Source: Isoetes taiwanensis
Lineage: Eukaryota; Streptophyta; Lycopodiopsida; Isoetales; Isoetaceae
Length of the DNA stretch: 64,000 bases
Assembly: GCA_021234155.1 (NCBI GenBank)
Contig: JAJEKV010000096.1
Span: 417,501 to 481,500 of the forward strand
Reading direction: 5' to 3'
Shown in pieces: positions 1 through 11,383 of this stretch. Both the position numbers and the translations under genes were made by a program. A model generated the notes under the pieces. The model made no database searches. It was not told where the DNA came from and was given only the letters and a program-made list of their open reading frames with translations. How positions within the stretch are numbered: the first letter of the stretch is position 1; every line of letters begins with the position of its first letter.

Positions 1-1670
1 GTAAAGTGATTTGGGTGGGGAGAATGGGAGGAGGACTCAAAGAGTGATTTGGTGTTGTATGTAGGTCTTATAGACCTATTGGTAGCAAATAACTAGCCAT
101 ACCAGACACTAATATATAGTTCAAAACCCCTCGTTTATGGTTATTCTACATAAAGACTAAAATACAAACCTATTGCTTTTCCATATTTATCAATCATGAT
201 TTGACGACTTCATGTATATTACATTTTAGGATGTTTATATCTATTTTTTAAATTTGGTTTTTTCCAGTCTAGAGGAAAATTTTTTGGATTTTGTGTTATG
301 TGATTTCCTAAGTTTTTGGGGCTTTTGAATGCCGACAAAAAACCCAATTATCCAAAAATCGAGAGAAGAAAAATTTCTCCATATGGTTTTGGTTTTGGGG
401 TCGCGGTGTTTCCGATCTGTTCCTATCCTTATCCGATTCCACTTAGCGATGATTGCATGCGATGATTGGTCAAATCTTAGGGTTTCTTCGCCGATCTTTC
501 ATATCTTCTGTGTTAAATCTTTCCTTTGTTTGATGGTCAGATGCCTTTTTTATACATTGTTGTTGTTTCTTTACCCTTTAATCAATGGCAGGGATATTAC
601 TACATGAAGAGGATCTTGAGCTTGATTTATATAGCTTGACTTCACCAGTCTTTGTCTGAACATAGGTGCATTTGCATATCCTTTAGTTCTTCTTTTCATG
701 AAATGTCATTGCATAGGCCAGAGCTTTTATTCATGAAAGAGCTAAAGAGGCGACTGGGAATCTGGGGGTAAAAGACATTGTTATAAGCAGGTGAGAGCAT
801 ATTCTCTCTTAGAGGTGATGTAAGGGCGGTTAGATACAACCTCATTCTTTGGAAAATAATGGGCATATAGACATTTCACAACAATAAATGGGCTATGTTT
901 GTGTTCTCATTGGGAAGTTGGTGCTCTTTAGTTCATCTCTATGTCCATTTGTGGGAGCTTAAAACATGCCACGAACAATTTGATCTGGGGGCATGAAGAA
1001 GTTGCGTTTAAAGCTTTATGGTGGAGCAAATATATGTGCATATCGCTCCTTCATAAGCTTAATTCAGAGTCTTCTTTAGCCAATTGATTATACTTTAAGA
1101 TTGAGCTTTTTTCTATTCTCTAATGTGCAGACGGGTGTGCAGGTAGATGCACTTCATGATAAAGCTTGGTTGTGGTGTCAGATACTTATGTGCTAAAGCA
1201 TACACCCAAGTTTGATCTATTGATGTCTTCTTAGGTTACAATAGGTCGTAGCATCTTCTTAGGCTTGATTCCCTTTCTAATTTTTTTTAGTTGCAGATGG
1301 CTATTCCACATTTATAGTTTGTTAAATCAAAAATCAAGACCATAATGCATTTCTCAAAATGTCCAAGTTGTTGTTCAAGGTATAGCTGTAAATGTATGGC
1401 TATGAAGGATAAGCTTACTCCATTTCATAAGGAACAAAACGATATTTCAATTCCTTCCATTCTAGGTAAGACTATGTTTCACGTTTGCTATACTCTTCTG
1501 AGTTGCCCTGCTTTTGAGATAGTCCAGAATCATTTTTCGACCTTAGCATTCCATTCCACGCTTCCACAACTTCTCAGCGCACCATCTGTGCATGACTTGG
1601 CATTATATATACTTGAGGTTCTAGATAAACGTCTGCAATTACTGAGCCCTCAGTAGTCATTATCTAAGCT
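1..1670. other. intergenic, no supported gene
   Basis: AT-rich DNA with short open frames only (for example 329-607 and 1345-1656 on the plus strand). None has a recognisable domain, compositional bias or splice context that would support coding. I see no repeat shared with the rest of the window until about 1672. Confidence 0.5.
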
Positions 1671-1673
1671 TGT

Positions 1674-1760
1674 CTAGTATCATCATTACTGCAAAGGTTT
1701 TTCCCTTGAAAACCTTTCGAGGCAGGGGTTTTTTAATCCTAGTAGTAATGATTGTACTAG
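1674..1760 (+). ncRNA. ENE-like U-rich stem-loop, copy 1
   Basis: A cis-acting RNA fold rather than a free RNA gene. The outer stem pairs ATCATTACT (1682-1690) perfectly with AGTAATGAT (1744-1752), and a further CTAGTA/TACTAG lies outside it. Inside, AGG pairs with CCT, then a five-U strand faces a six-U strand, then CCCTTG pairs with CAGGGG, and CCT-TTCG-AGG closes the tip. Copies at 46540 and 59024 keep the fold with different paired bases. Stems flanking a U-rich internal loop are the layout of the ENE, which clamps poly(A) in a triple helix in some plant transposon RNAs. The structure is read from sequence; the ENE function is inference. Confidence 0.6.
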
Positions 1761-1833
1761 CCCATTGTATGGGTCCCATGACCTATTGGTCTTCGTGGAC
1801 GTTAAAAAAACTATTCTATTCTATTCTATTCTT
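1761..1833 (+). mobile_element. retroposon 3' end with (CTATT)n tail
   Basis: The segment around 1769-1806 carries GGGTCCCATGACC and then TGGACGTTAAAAAAA, followed by four CTATT units. The same skeleton (GGGTCCCATAACC, GCGGACGTTAAAAA) ends the insertion at 42466-43203, where the tail is TTCC-like. A conserved 3' end plus a variable microsatellite tail is typical of LINEs or their SINE partners. No coding sequence is attached here, so this is a 5'-truncated copy. The ENE-like fold sits just upstream, in what would be the 3' UTR. Confidence 0.5.
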
Positions 1834-2245
1834 ATAGTGGTAGAGAGTGTTAATGCATTTTCCAAAAAATAATTTGTCATTGGCTCTTTAACAGTTATAA
1901 GATGCTTTTGTTTGGCAGTTTTTTGTTTACTACAGTGCAATTCCTTATTTGTATCTTTGAATCCCATTTTATCCATTTCAATAGTTGGTATGAAAGGAGA
2001 ATAAGGCGAAAATACATGCTGAAGCAGTTTGACATAAAACAAACTTGATGGAAGAGGAAATCATTTGTGTTATATATGCTTTGTGGGCTATGTACTTCGT
2101 GTGTTTTGTATATATTTAACAAAATATGGTCTAATCTGAAGTTTTCAAACTTTTACACCTTCGTAACTGCATTTCGATAACAATTGTGCTTCAGTGTCTT
2201 TTAAGTGATAACAATTGTGCATATACTTTTTAAATGTTGATATTT
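1834..2245. other. no gene seen
   Basis: AT-rich spacer. It holds a short direct repeat of ACAATTGTGC-type sequence (about 2178-2219) and nothing else I can support. Confidence 0.5.
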
Positions 2246-2275
2246 ATTTATTTATTTATTTATTTATTTATCTAT
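2246..2275 (-). repeat. (TAAA)n tail of the LINE
   Basis: About seven and a half TTTA units on the plus strand, read as TAAA repeats on the minus strand. They lie directly after a short GATA-like bridge downstream of the minus-strand reverse transcriptase relic, so they are its 3' tail and not an independent microsatellite. The minus-strand sequence just before the tail contains CTCCATGGCCT, similar in layout to the other retroposon 3' ends in the window. Confidence 0.7.
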
Positions 2276-3560
2276 CTCTCTTTGGGCCCTGAGAGGCCAT
2301 GGAGCCTGTATACATTGTCATTTACATTTCAGTATAAGGGAACGGTGTGTGTCAACCGCCCTTATATATTGCCCCACAACCATGTGTGGTAGCGTAAACA
2401 AAGAACGAAAATCTGTGATTGCAACGTTGAATCTGTTTCTAATGTTTGTGTAAGCTGTACAGGATGTGAATACATGACTCTCATCTTCTATTTTGTGCAT
2501 ACCACATAGCTTGCATATTCTCTCTTCCACTGATGTCTTCTGCCAATGCCCTACTTCCAATTCCAACCTATGTGAGCTTGTTCTGTAGCGGGCCATCAAC
2601 TGCTTTAAGGATCTGGGGATGTTTGCATTCAAGTATTCCTGGCTCTTGTATTCACCCAATTGGTTAACCTGTTCTTTATAATGGATCATCCTGCTGCCTG
2701 GATTTGCCCATAAATGCTCAATGGCAAGCTTCTCCAATAAGGAGCGCGCATCATCCTTGTTATGCGGCCAGTTTTGCTCATTGATGCCCCATTTTCCAGC
2801 CCATCTTTTCAAGTCATTCAACCAACCTGGATCTGAATGTGCCAATGCCAAATGCGCCAGCCTATGCTCCGATTGTTCTGCTAGCCTATTCATATAGTTT
2901 ATGGATTGAAACAATGCTTCCAATTCCAGAGGGAACATACCTGATTCAGCCAGCATGATTGCATATGGAATTTGGTTTTTAATACCCATCTCATATCTCA
3001 GGAAAGTCAGCTGGATCTGCTCAACTTGGTTCCATAGCTTTGTCGAGATACTCGATCCCCAAACTGGCACGCCATATAAGACCACTGACTGTACCAATGT
3101 TTTGAACAAGATTCTCTTGAGCCCCCAATCATGTAGAGCAGCCTTAGAGCACTTGGCCAGCATGCCATAGAGCGCCTGTTTGTCCCCTGCCACCCGCCTG
3201 CTGACACATGCTTTCCAGTTATAATTGGAACTAAAGTCAATTCCCAAATATTTGTACCTGTCAACAGTTTCCAACTCTTTCTCTTTATATGAGAATGCTG
3301 GCCTGTCTTGCGTCCCGAAGATCATAATCTTCGTTTTTGTGATGTTAACTTCCATGCCTTTTGCATCACAGAAAGAGCTCAGGATATCTAGGTGACTCTG
3401 CAGCACGCTTCTCTTGCTTGCCATCATAACTACATCATCAGCATATAAGAGTAACTGGATTATCAAAGCACCTAGAGTGGTGCCCAGCAAAGAACGAGAT
3501 CTCAACCATTCATCTCGTTCGTCAATGAACAAGCCGAACAGAGTCGGAGAGAGCGGATGT
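2276..3560 (-). pseudogene. 5'-truncated LINE, reverse transcriptase C-terminal half
   Basis: An open minus-strand frame of about 410 codons (stop at 2318) begins in the middle of the RT core at PLSPTLFGL. It continues through the catalytic YADDVVMMA box, the TKTKIMIFG region, the thumb, and a C-terminal zinc-knuckle-like CKLC...H...C motif near its end. Endonuclease, ORF1 and the first half of RT are absent, as expected for abortive target-primed reverse transcription. The RT core closely matches the LINE at 59900-62037 (PLSPTLFGLYIDE, LLYADDVVLLA), so both belong to one L1-like lineage. The frame is uninterrupted, which suggests a fairly young insertion. The junction with host DNA is about 3558-3562, so the apparent first residues upstream of it are flank. 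It is not functional alone. Confidence 0.9.
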
Positions 3561-3701
3561 GTGAGCAATGTGTAACTTGCAGAGTTGGTATTTCTCGCAG
3601 CCAAAGCTTTTGTCTATCTCATAGAGATGGACTATGAAGGAGCATTGTAAGTTTCATAGTTGGAACCCCTTGCAGTCAAAGCTTTTGTTTTGTCTTATAG
3701 G
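3561..3701. repeat. diverged direct duplication, about 60 bp
   Basis: GAGCAATGTGTAAC...AAAGCTTTTG at 3561-3623 and GAGCATTGTAAG...AAAGCTTTTG at 3641-3701 are imperfect copies. The first copy abuts the LINE junction exactly. This looks like a pre-existing tandem duplication at the integration site. Confidence 0.6.
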
Positions 3702-3742
3702 TTAGCACAAAGTTATATATTATTTGTTATTGCTCATTATTG

Positions 3743-3818
3743 TTTAGAATATATTAGTGATATGTTAGCTGAAGTGAAAGTTTAGAATATATTAGTGATA
3801 TGTTAGCTGAAGTGAAAG
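3743..3818. repeat. perfect 38-bp tandem duplication
   Basis: Two identical 38-bp units (3743-3780 and 3781-3818), each starting TTTAGAATATATTAG. There is no coding context. Confidence 0.9.
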
Positions 3819-3868
3819 TAGACATTAATATTATATAGTTACACGAATCTTATTGTTCCAGATTGAAG

Positions 3869-4689
3869 CATGTAGAGTGAAAGCATGGATTAATTAATAG
3901 GCAACCATCTCCTAACACTCACGTGAGGGCCTTGGCTAAAATACAAATTCAAACTTGAGAGAATACAACATTATATCCAAAACATATTTTTATCAATCAT
4001 TGGAATCTTGAACATGCTTTGGCAGTTGCAAAACTCCACTGAAATCTGGTGAACTTGAGTCTTAATACTTATCTTTAAAAAATGACATTTTATTTGCTTG
4101 CAGAAATTTGGGATGCTAACAGCAAAGGAAGTAAGGGACCAAGTGCTTTATATAGTTAATGGAGTGAGACAACCAATTTTTAACAAAGAGTTTGTGAGTC
4201 GATGTGAGGGATATAAAAGTGAGGCTGCTAGAATATTCAATAAAAGTCTGATGTTCCAAGATCTCTGTTGAAGACACATAGAGGATTACTACTGAGAGTG
4301 CAGATTTAAGGCTTTTTTTGGCGTATTTGAAGTAGGTCTCATGTGATGTTGGAATGGTTTAGATCACAGAAGCTAGAGCAAGTGCAAAAAGGGATGGGAG
4401 TCTATATCCAGAATGGGGTTGTTGCTGAGTAAGAATAGGCAAAACATAAATTGTATCTGGTCAATCAAATTTGTAGTCAAGTGCGTTGTTCTTTGTTGGT
4501 CCGGTAGCTGCATGAACAAGGAATTGATAGGATCTCTAATATGAAAAGGGGCTTAAACTTGGGGGTGTAACACGATATGACAGTCCAAAAAGGAGGCCTA
4601 AAATTGGGGGGTGCAAAGGAGATTGCAACATGTATCAGTGATTCCATTAATTATGTGGGGGATGCAAAGGGGATTCCAACATGCCAAAT
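3869..4689. repeat. 821-bp tandem duplication, copy 1 (intact)
   Basis: Begins CATGTAGAGTGAAAGC and ends just before CATGTAGGGTGAAAGC at 4690, giving an 821-bp period. The two copies are very similar throughout. No protein domain is visible in any frame, so the unit appears non-coding. It gives the reference for the uninterrupted state of copy 2. Confidence 0.85.
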
Positions 4690-4957
4690 CATGTAGGGTG
4701 AAAGCATAGATTAATTAATAGGCATCCATCTCCTAACACTCATGTGAGTGCCTTGGCTAAAATACAGATTCAAACTTGAGAGAATACAACATTATATCCG
4801 AAACATATTTTTATCAATCATTGAACATGCTTTGGCAGTTGCAAAACTCTACTGAAATATGGTGAACTTGAGTCTTAATACTTATCTTTAAAAAAATGAC
4901 ATTTTAGTTGCTTGCAGAAATCTGGGATGCTAACAGCAAAGGAAGTAAGAGTCCAAG

Positions 4958-5216
4958 TGCATATTCACACGGGGGGTGACTCCGGGCAACGAGAGCTGTT
5001 GGATAGGCATATTCACCCCTTACTCCTTAATCTATACCGTACGTAAAGTTCCTCGTTTGTGGGGTATGCAAGTACAAAATTTGCTATACTGTATAATAAG
5101 ATTCGCAAAATACTATAAGATTTCAAGCGGAATACTATATGGTGTTGATTTCGTACGTGCAAAATACAATTATGAGGGCTCTCGCTGCCCTACGTCACCC
5201 CCTGTGTGAATATGCA
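4958..5216. mobile_element. MITE-like element A, copy 1
   Basis: A 259-bp element with terminal inverted repeats of nearly 40 bp. The left end runs TGCATATTCACAC, a G-run, TGAC, GGGCA, CGAGAGC; the right end (5178-5216) is its near reverse complement. A second copy lies at 26586-26846 with the same length and the same termini. It has no coding capacity and is probably mobilised by a transposase encoded elsewhere. The target duplication cannot be settled because the right end overlaps element B. Confidence 0.8.
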
Positions 5217-6418
5217 CCCAAACCAAAGGGGGTTTAAGGGGGATTTTAATTTAAATGTGTTGGACCCATAATGATAGAGCAGATTGATCCCATTATTCTG
5301 AAAGTCATAAAGTTTACAACACAAAGAAAACCCTCTGTTATTATGCTACATATTGTTACTTCCGCTACAACTATTTCTCTTTCACAATGACACCATTGTT
5401 TATCAATCCATATGATTTTGGATGCTCCATCTCTAGCTTAAAGGTAATGCATGATTCACCTTATGGTTCGATTAAAGTTCCAAACCTACAATATAAATGT
5501 ATTCTTGTGGCCACTGTTTGACTGATCTGCGTGACATGGAAAAGGGCGTGGAATAATCCGCCTGTTGTGTGCATAAGAATCCGTTTGTTGATTGAAGCTA
5601 AAGGCTGGCTGCTATGAACAATCCGGAAGCCAGAAATATCCAAGAGTTGAAAGCAAACAGAGGGCCTAAACTTGAATCTGCAGCAAATCATAGGAAGGAA
5701 ACAAAAGGGGGTTTTGCAGCACTACATTGTAGAATCAGGAAACCAATACCTTGTAAGAAAAACATTATGCTAACTGAAGAAACATTAAAAAACAAATACC
5801 TCTGTAAGTGTGAGCAAAAAATCCATCTCGTGGTAGTAAAATCCACTCCGGCAATAAGAATCCAAGAGGGCAAGTACACATGCACACACATGCACACATG
5901 CACATGCACTTGCACTTGCACATGCATATGAACATGCACATGCACACACATGCACATGCATGTGCACATGCACACACATGCATATGCATGTGCACATGCA
6001 CATGCACACACTTGCATAGTGTTCATGCACAAACACATGCAGAGAAAGACAACAACCCTCGGATTTTTCCAACCAACGAAAATCAACGGCCCATAAAGGG
6101 TGCACTCTAGAAATACTATTTAGTACACCTCAACGAATACAACAACGAAATCATAGAAAAACCATATGAAAAAGCGTATAAAAATCTAAAAGTAACCCCC
6201 TGTTATTATGCTACATATTCCAATATGTAGAATGGAGACCCTCATAATGATATAAATTTTTTGGCCTACTTGCTTATTACAAATATATATTATAGAAATT
6301 TTTGCAGGGCAACTATTAGTGGTCCTCAAGGCCACACTGTCTTAGGCACACAAACCATTACATTACACGCATTAAAATTAAATTCCCCCTTAAACCCCCT
6401 TTTGTTTGGGTGCATATT
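5209..6418. mobile_element. inverted-repeat element B, about 1.2 kb, non-autonomous
   Basis: The left end (5209-5261) starts AATATGCACCCAAACC, then GGGGGTTTAAGGGGG and TTTTAATTTAAATG. The right end (6370-6418) is its near-exact reverse complement, giving roughly 48-bp terminal inverted repeats. The interior has no transposase. It carries a long ACATGC-type repeat and a segment (about 6095-6222) also present at 29372-29492. A solo left end occurs at 26840-26900, again joined directly to element A. Superfamily not determined. Confidence 0.75.
5874..6016. repeat. alternating purine-pyrimidine ACATGC/ACACATGC repeat
   Basis: About 140 bp of almost strictly alternating purine-pyrimidine sequence built from CACATG, CACACATG and TGCATATG blocks. 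It is self-complementary over many short stretches, so Z-DNA or cruciform formation is physically plausible. The frames open across it on both strands (His/Met/Thr and Cys/Val/Met/His repeats) are artefacts of the repeat. Confidence 0.9.
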
Positions 6419-6966
6419 GGAGTGAGAGAACCAGTTTTTGACAAAGAGTTCGTGAGTCAATGTGAGGGATATAAAAGTGAGGCTATTGCTAGGACATCAC
6501 ATGGTTGCTAGAATATTCAATAGAAGTCTGATGTTCCAAGCTCTCTGTTGATGACACATAGAGGATTACTACTGAGAGTGCAGATTTAAGGTTTTTTTGG
6601 CTTATTTGAAGCAGGCCCTCATATGATGTTGGATGGTTTAGATCACAGAAGCTAGAGCAAGTGCAAAAAGGAATGGGAGCCTATATCCAAAATGGATTTG
6701 TTGCTGAGTAGGAATGGGCAAAACATAAATTGGATCTGGTCAATCAAATTTGCAGTCAAGTGTGTTGTTCTTTGTTGGTCTGGTAGCTGCATGAGCAAGG
6801 AATTGATAGGATCTCTAATATGAAAAAAGGGCTTAAACTTGGGGGGTGCAACACAATGTGATAGTTCGAAAAGGAGGCCTAAAATTGGGGGTGCAAAGGA
6901 GATTGCAACATGTATCAGTGATTCCATTAATCATGTGGGGGATGCAAAGGGTATTCCAACATGTCA

Positions 6967-7514
6967 AAGCTGGATCATTCATATTTATGAAGTTGGTTGG
7001 ACCACTGCAAGTTCATTTACTTTGGAAACACATGAAATGGGCTATTGCGGCTGATAACAGCGGGTAAGGCTATTGATATTCTCCACATTCCCTTAGTCAT
7101 GGAATATATATTCTCATACATCATGAGATTTATTGGGTTTTAGAACATACTCTACATTTCGAAATACATATTCTGATACAGCGTAAGATTTGTTCAGTTC
7201 TAAAAGAAAAAGTCATTGTTGGCACTATCTTTTAAAATTCATTGTTGGCATAGTCTTTTAAAAGTAGAAGATAAAAGTCGTTGACAAAGTTGCTCTAGGC
7301 CCAACAAAGGAAGATAAGACATTCTTGACAAATTTACTTTTAGATCTCTTCGATACATAAAGTTGTATGCCAGTTCAATCAATGCTGCATATGCAATGCC
7401 CCGTAAAGTGTAACATCATTGGGAACCTTATATGATGAACTTTACAAGTACCAACTTATATTTTAGTATAAGGAAAATCGTTATTCAGAGCGCAACTCCA
7501 AAGCTTTTACTCAA
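6967..7514. other. no gene seen
   Basis: AT-rich spacer between the 821-bp repeat and the next LINE relic. It holds short imperfect repeats of TTTTAAAA-type sequence near 7228-7262 and nothing else. Confidence 0.5.
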
Positions 7515-8788
7515 TTGGACCAAAGCTTTTACTCCAAATGCCAATTAAGATTCCATAACCCATGTTTTCAAGCACTTAAAGGTCTAGAAACACACACAAT
7601 TGTATCACCTAAAGCTTTTGATCACTGTATCCCTCTAGACAAGAAGGCAGTCAAACCAATCCTACCTTGGGCATTATTTCAGCCTCTGCATCCTTTTCCA
7701 AATGCTTCTCCATTTCTGCATGGATTATTGGCAGCATGGGAGGCAATCAAACACCTCTTTTGGCCATGCCCTTCCATCCACACCCTATTGGAGACTCCAT
7801 GGTGGTGGGCATCACTGCCTTCGAACCCCTCAGCACCTCCACTTGTAGCATCAGTTCATCCCCTTACACAAAGACGATGGGTTCTTGCAGGTATTGTCTC
7901 TATTCAAGCATGGTACGAAGCCAGTCACCTATTGTCTTGGCCTGAATTTCAGGCAAAGTTCCTGCTCTCTCGTTGGGATGTGTCTGTATGGGAGAAGGTC
8001 GCAGAAAATTTTCCTCTTATGGTGCAGGCTAGTGTTACCGAAAGGGTGCCTCGGGACTGTCATGAAAATATTCACAAAGGCTGGCCCCTCCAACTGCCAG
8101 ATGGCTGGCACCTACAAGTTCCACAACCCACTTCAAATCGTAAATAGTGATGGCTTTGGAATAAGTTGCTCTACCCTAAAGTCTCTGTATTATGGTAGCA
8201 GGTTATCCACAGGTGCCTGCGTGTTAATGCCTTCCGACATCGTTATGATCCTCGTATATCTGCAATATGCCCACTCTGCCATTCAAACATTGAGACTCTT
8301 AAACACTGTCTATTCTATTGTCCAGAGATTCAGCCAGTGTGGTGCTGGCTACAAGGTTTGTTTAAGAGTGCATTAGATTGCTGATGCATCCTCTTGGCGT
8401 TGTATCTTAATGCATGGCCCCCAGCTAAACAGAGGGCATTCTATCTTGGTTCTGGTTGGCTGCTGTGGACGATATGGGAGCGTCGCAGACACCACATCTT
8501 TCAGGGCATTTATTCATCTGCACGTGGTGTTATTATGGCGGCCCAAAAAAAGATGCTGGCAGCTTATGAGTGTTCCTCCCTTGAGTCAGAAATGACGGAA
8601 TGTATTTGGATTCAGTATCCTCAAATTGATTCTTATCGTTAGTCTCCTATTCTGGAGTAAGTACATTGTGCTTCTATGGCATCTTTTTATGCTTACATAG
8701 TTAGATCAAACATGTAAATTTTGTACTTTTTATATCTAATTAACGTAAACTTTTTAGTTTACGTCCTTCAACAGAAAAAAAAAAAAAC
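7515..8788 (+). pseudogene. LINE relic: C-terminal region with zf-RVT domain and poly(A)
   Basis: Plus-strand remnants of the part of a plant LINE ORF2 that follows the RT core. A first frame (7515-8147) has the tryptophan-rich spacer typical of this region. After frame changes, a second carries a zf-RVT motif (about 8195-8384) with CLRVNAFRHRY, CPLC, LKHC and CPEIQPVW. A third (8394-8642) gives LWTIWERRRHHIF, the usual sequence after zf-RVT. The element ends in an A-run at 8776-8788. At least two frameshifts and one stop (TGA after ALDC, about 8382) make it non-functional. This zf-RVT lineage differs from the L1-like LINE at 59-62 kb, so two LINE clades are present. Confidence 0.8.
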
Positions 8789-10476
8789 ACCAGCCAAAAC
8801 TAAATGCCTTTAGAATTGCATCTGCTTCAATCAATCCCTAAGCAGTCTTATCAATCCAGGCCTAGCCTTTGGCTTTGCTAGTCTGGTACTTAATGCCTTT
8901 GATCCATGTTCACAACCTTTGCATTAATAGACAATAAACTGGGAAACAATTCAATGCATTACTTCATCATATAAACATCTGTACTTAATTCTTGTGTCAC
9001 TGGCCCTTCTTTTTTGTTCAATCCCCTCAAGGCAGAAATAGAAATCCTAAACCATATGTAATAATGAGATGACTTAGATAACCAGATTGTACTCCCTATT
9101 AAACAATCACTATTTCAAAGCTTGTATAATTCACTCGGTGCTCAAGGACATATTTTAATCAGCATTTATTCGCCTTCCCCTATCAGTTGCAAGAGTATAA
9201 CTCTAGAAAGCAATTTCCCGTCATGCCCTTCACAATATATCTTTCAGCAGTATATATTACTAACAGCCTTTACTTGTAACTTGACTACTCTATTTGTCAA
9301 TCATTTAAGAATTATCTTCATCCAAGGTTTCCCTTTTTCTATTTAAATAAGAAGCAAATTTTTATTTTTGTTCCATTCTGTATTATAGACTTAGGTTGGA
9401 TATTCAATGTAATTGCTTAAATCGATTATTCGAAACCTGATATGCTGTTATAACCAGATACATGCTTAAACATGAATATACTTAGACCTGCTCATTATTT
9501 CAACTGTCAAATACCATGCACAAACTCGTAGATTCAGAAAAAACAGCATGTTACTAACGCAGGACAGTACATATTTTCAATATATTGAAAGTTGGAGAGT
9601 GATATACCTCATATATTTATGCCTTAAGCTGTCAAAATTTAAGTATAAAGATCATACCAGTAATGATTCAACAAAACATCATTAAGGTCAACATGCAACC
9701 ATATCAGCAGATTCATTAAACCATTAGATGCCTTTCCATGATTGATCTTCAAAACATTGGATTGTAGCAATATTCCCACCAAGTTCCCTTCGAATGACAG
9801 ACTAAAAAGAGCAATGAGAAGAGAGACGTTCGTACCTGCAGCCAACCAAGCATTTGTTAGCATGAAAATGGTAACAACTCCAGGGCCAGAAGGTACATAG
9901 AGTCTCTCGGTTTATCACCGGTCACTCATTGCACCTTCTTAGCCTTATGTTTAAAAGGAACAGAGGATTCAATCTATGCTAAAGATGGAGAATCATTTTT
10001 ATTTAACAATCCAGATACGTTATTGTTAGTATTCATTCCATAGAATGATCTGTATTTTAATAAACTTTAAACAGAAGACCCAGTCTTAGGGTGCATCCTA
10101 TGGTCACTAAATGCTTATCTGCGTCTGTCACTCAAATGTACCAGATATACAACTTAAGCCTGATATTCAACAAACAATAATATTACTCGCTTAGATTTTT
10201 CAAAACTTCAGAGAAAATACTGTTAATATCAAAAAGCTGAATCTGTTTGTCACGTTCTTGCTTCTGTTCAGTTAATACAACATGTTTTTCATTAAACCAT
10301 AACATGTTTAAACCAGTCCTGCTGTTAGTCCTATAGTCACCCATGTATGCTAACTCAAAGCTTATCAGAAAATATCTGTCACTAAAAGTTGTCATTGTCA
10401 ATCATAAGTAATAATATGGTCGCCTATCTAGAGATATGGTTAATGATATGTTAGAAACATGCTTGTCTTACCGTTT
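8789..10476. other. no supported gene
   Basis: AT-rich spacer. Short minus-strand frames at 9639-9863 and 10183-10401 exist, but no domain or splice logic supports them. Confidence 0.45.
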
Positions 10477-10902
10477 TTATATTTTGTAGAAACCTAGAAA
10501 CTCAACTATAGCTTTGCTGTTTGGTTTTTCCATCCGAGCTCGTATCATCAAACTGTAAATAGCATGTAGGACTTTACTTCCAGTCCGAAATACCTGATAG
10601 TCCTCCTGGTCTGAACAATACTCCTCACCCGGTTGTGTATCAGGAATAGACGAGTTATGATCCATTGAAGTACTACAATCCCTGCCGGAATCGCCAGTAT
10701 AGCTTTTCTTGTTGCTTTTGCATGCTGCACCATCACTTGCTCCACGTTTTGGATTAACCATCTCTGTATGATCATAGATATACCCAGCGGCCTTATCGTT
10801 GACACTCAAATAGCTCTGCACTTCATTTTCCAGGATGATTTCATTTAGCTGCTCTTCATTCCAACTATTAGGTCTGCCGTCGGAATCGTATTCCCACTCC
10901 AT
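10477..10902 (-). CDS. hypothetical protein or exon, 141 codons
   Basis: I do not recognise this protein. The minus-strand frame starts MEWEYDSDGRPNSWNEEQ, is acidic and serine-rich in the middle, and ends in a more hydrophobic stretch around VLHAIYSLMIRARMEK. The start codon follows a clean upstream region, and overlapping frames are weaker. No RNA-binding, transposase or enzyme motif is visible. It could be a first exon, a captured gene piece or a chance frame. It lies a few hundred bases from the proposed Helitron 5' end but outside it. Confidence 0.3.
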   Translation of the reverse strand: MEWEYDSDGRPNSWNEEQLNEIILENEVQSYLSVNDKAAGYIYDHTEMVNPKRGASDGAACKSNKKSYTGDSGRDCSTSMDHNSSIPDTQPGEEYCSDQEDYQVFRTGSKVLHAIYSLMIRARMEKPNSKAIVEFLGFYKI

Positions 10903-11383
10903 AATTTTGGTGGGGGAAAAAAACCCCCAATATTAAAGACTATCTGTCTACACGGACATCTAAAGCATGTATTGGTACTAGAATAGGCTGGATTCGTATT
11001 GTTATTTTCACTAGACCTATATCCCCTAGTGTTTTACACGTATAACCATTAATGTGAGTTAGGTGAAACGGAAGATATCCTGCTCCAAATTTGTGGCCCA
11101 GTGCCATATTATCATTTGTAGATCTTCCTATCACTTTCATAGTGACAGCTTCAGCATAATAATTAATATTGCCTTTAGCAGCGTTATGAAACTCATATTA
11201 TCCTTGTATAAACAGCAGTTTAATAGTACACTATTGACTTTTCTCGTTTATTTTATTAAGTATATGTTCATGATAATACACCATATAAGGTATGTTAATA
11301 GCTAATGTTAGAGTAGCTAGCAAGTTACATAGGTAATTCATTAAGTCAGTCAGTAATGCTAAACCCCTTTAGCCACATGTTTG

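Larger units (their letters stand above)
4690..6966. repeat. 821-bp tandem duplication, copy 2 (split)
   Basis: Copy 2 runs 4690-4957 and resumes at about 6417-6966. The 1.46 kb between the two parts is inserted DNA (the MITE-like element and the larger inverted-repeat element described next). Comparison with copy 1 around 4150-4165 defines the insertion site after CCAAGTGC. Confidence 0.85.

Noticed and set aside
1682-1752. Hammerhead or HDV-like ribozyme interpretation of the U-rich stem-loop
   Set aside because: No CUGAUGA core for a hammerhead, and the nested hairpins are collinear with no double pseudoknot as HDV requires.
2246-3760. Target-site duplication for the minus-strand LINE
   Set aside because: I compared the flanks of the (TAAA)n tail and the 5' junction and found no convincing direct repeat; the local duplication at 3561-3701 confuses the site.
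5688-6110. Long open frames on both strands rich in His/Met/Thr or Cys/Val/Met
   Set aside because: They are produced by the ACATGC-type repeat; no stop codons occur in such repeats, and no domain or start context supports coding.
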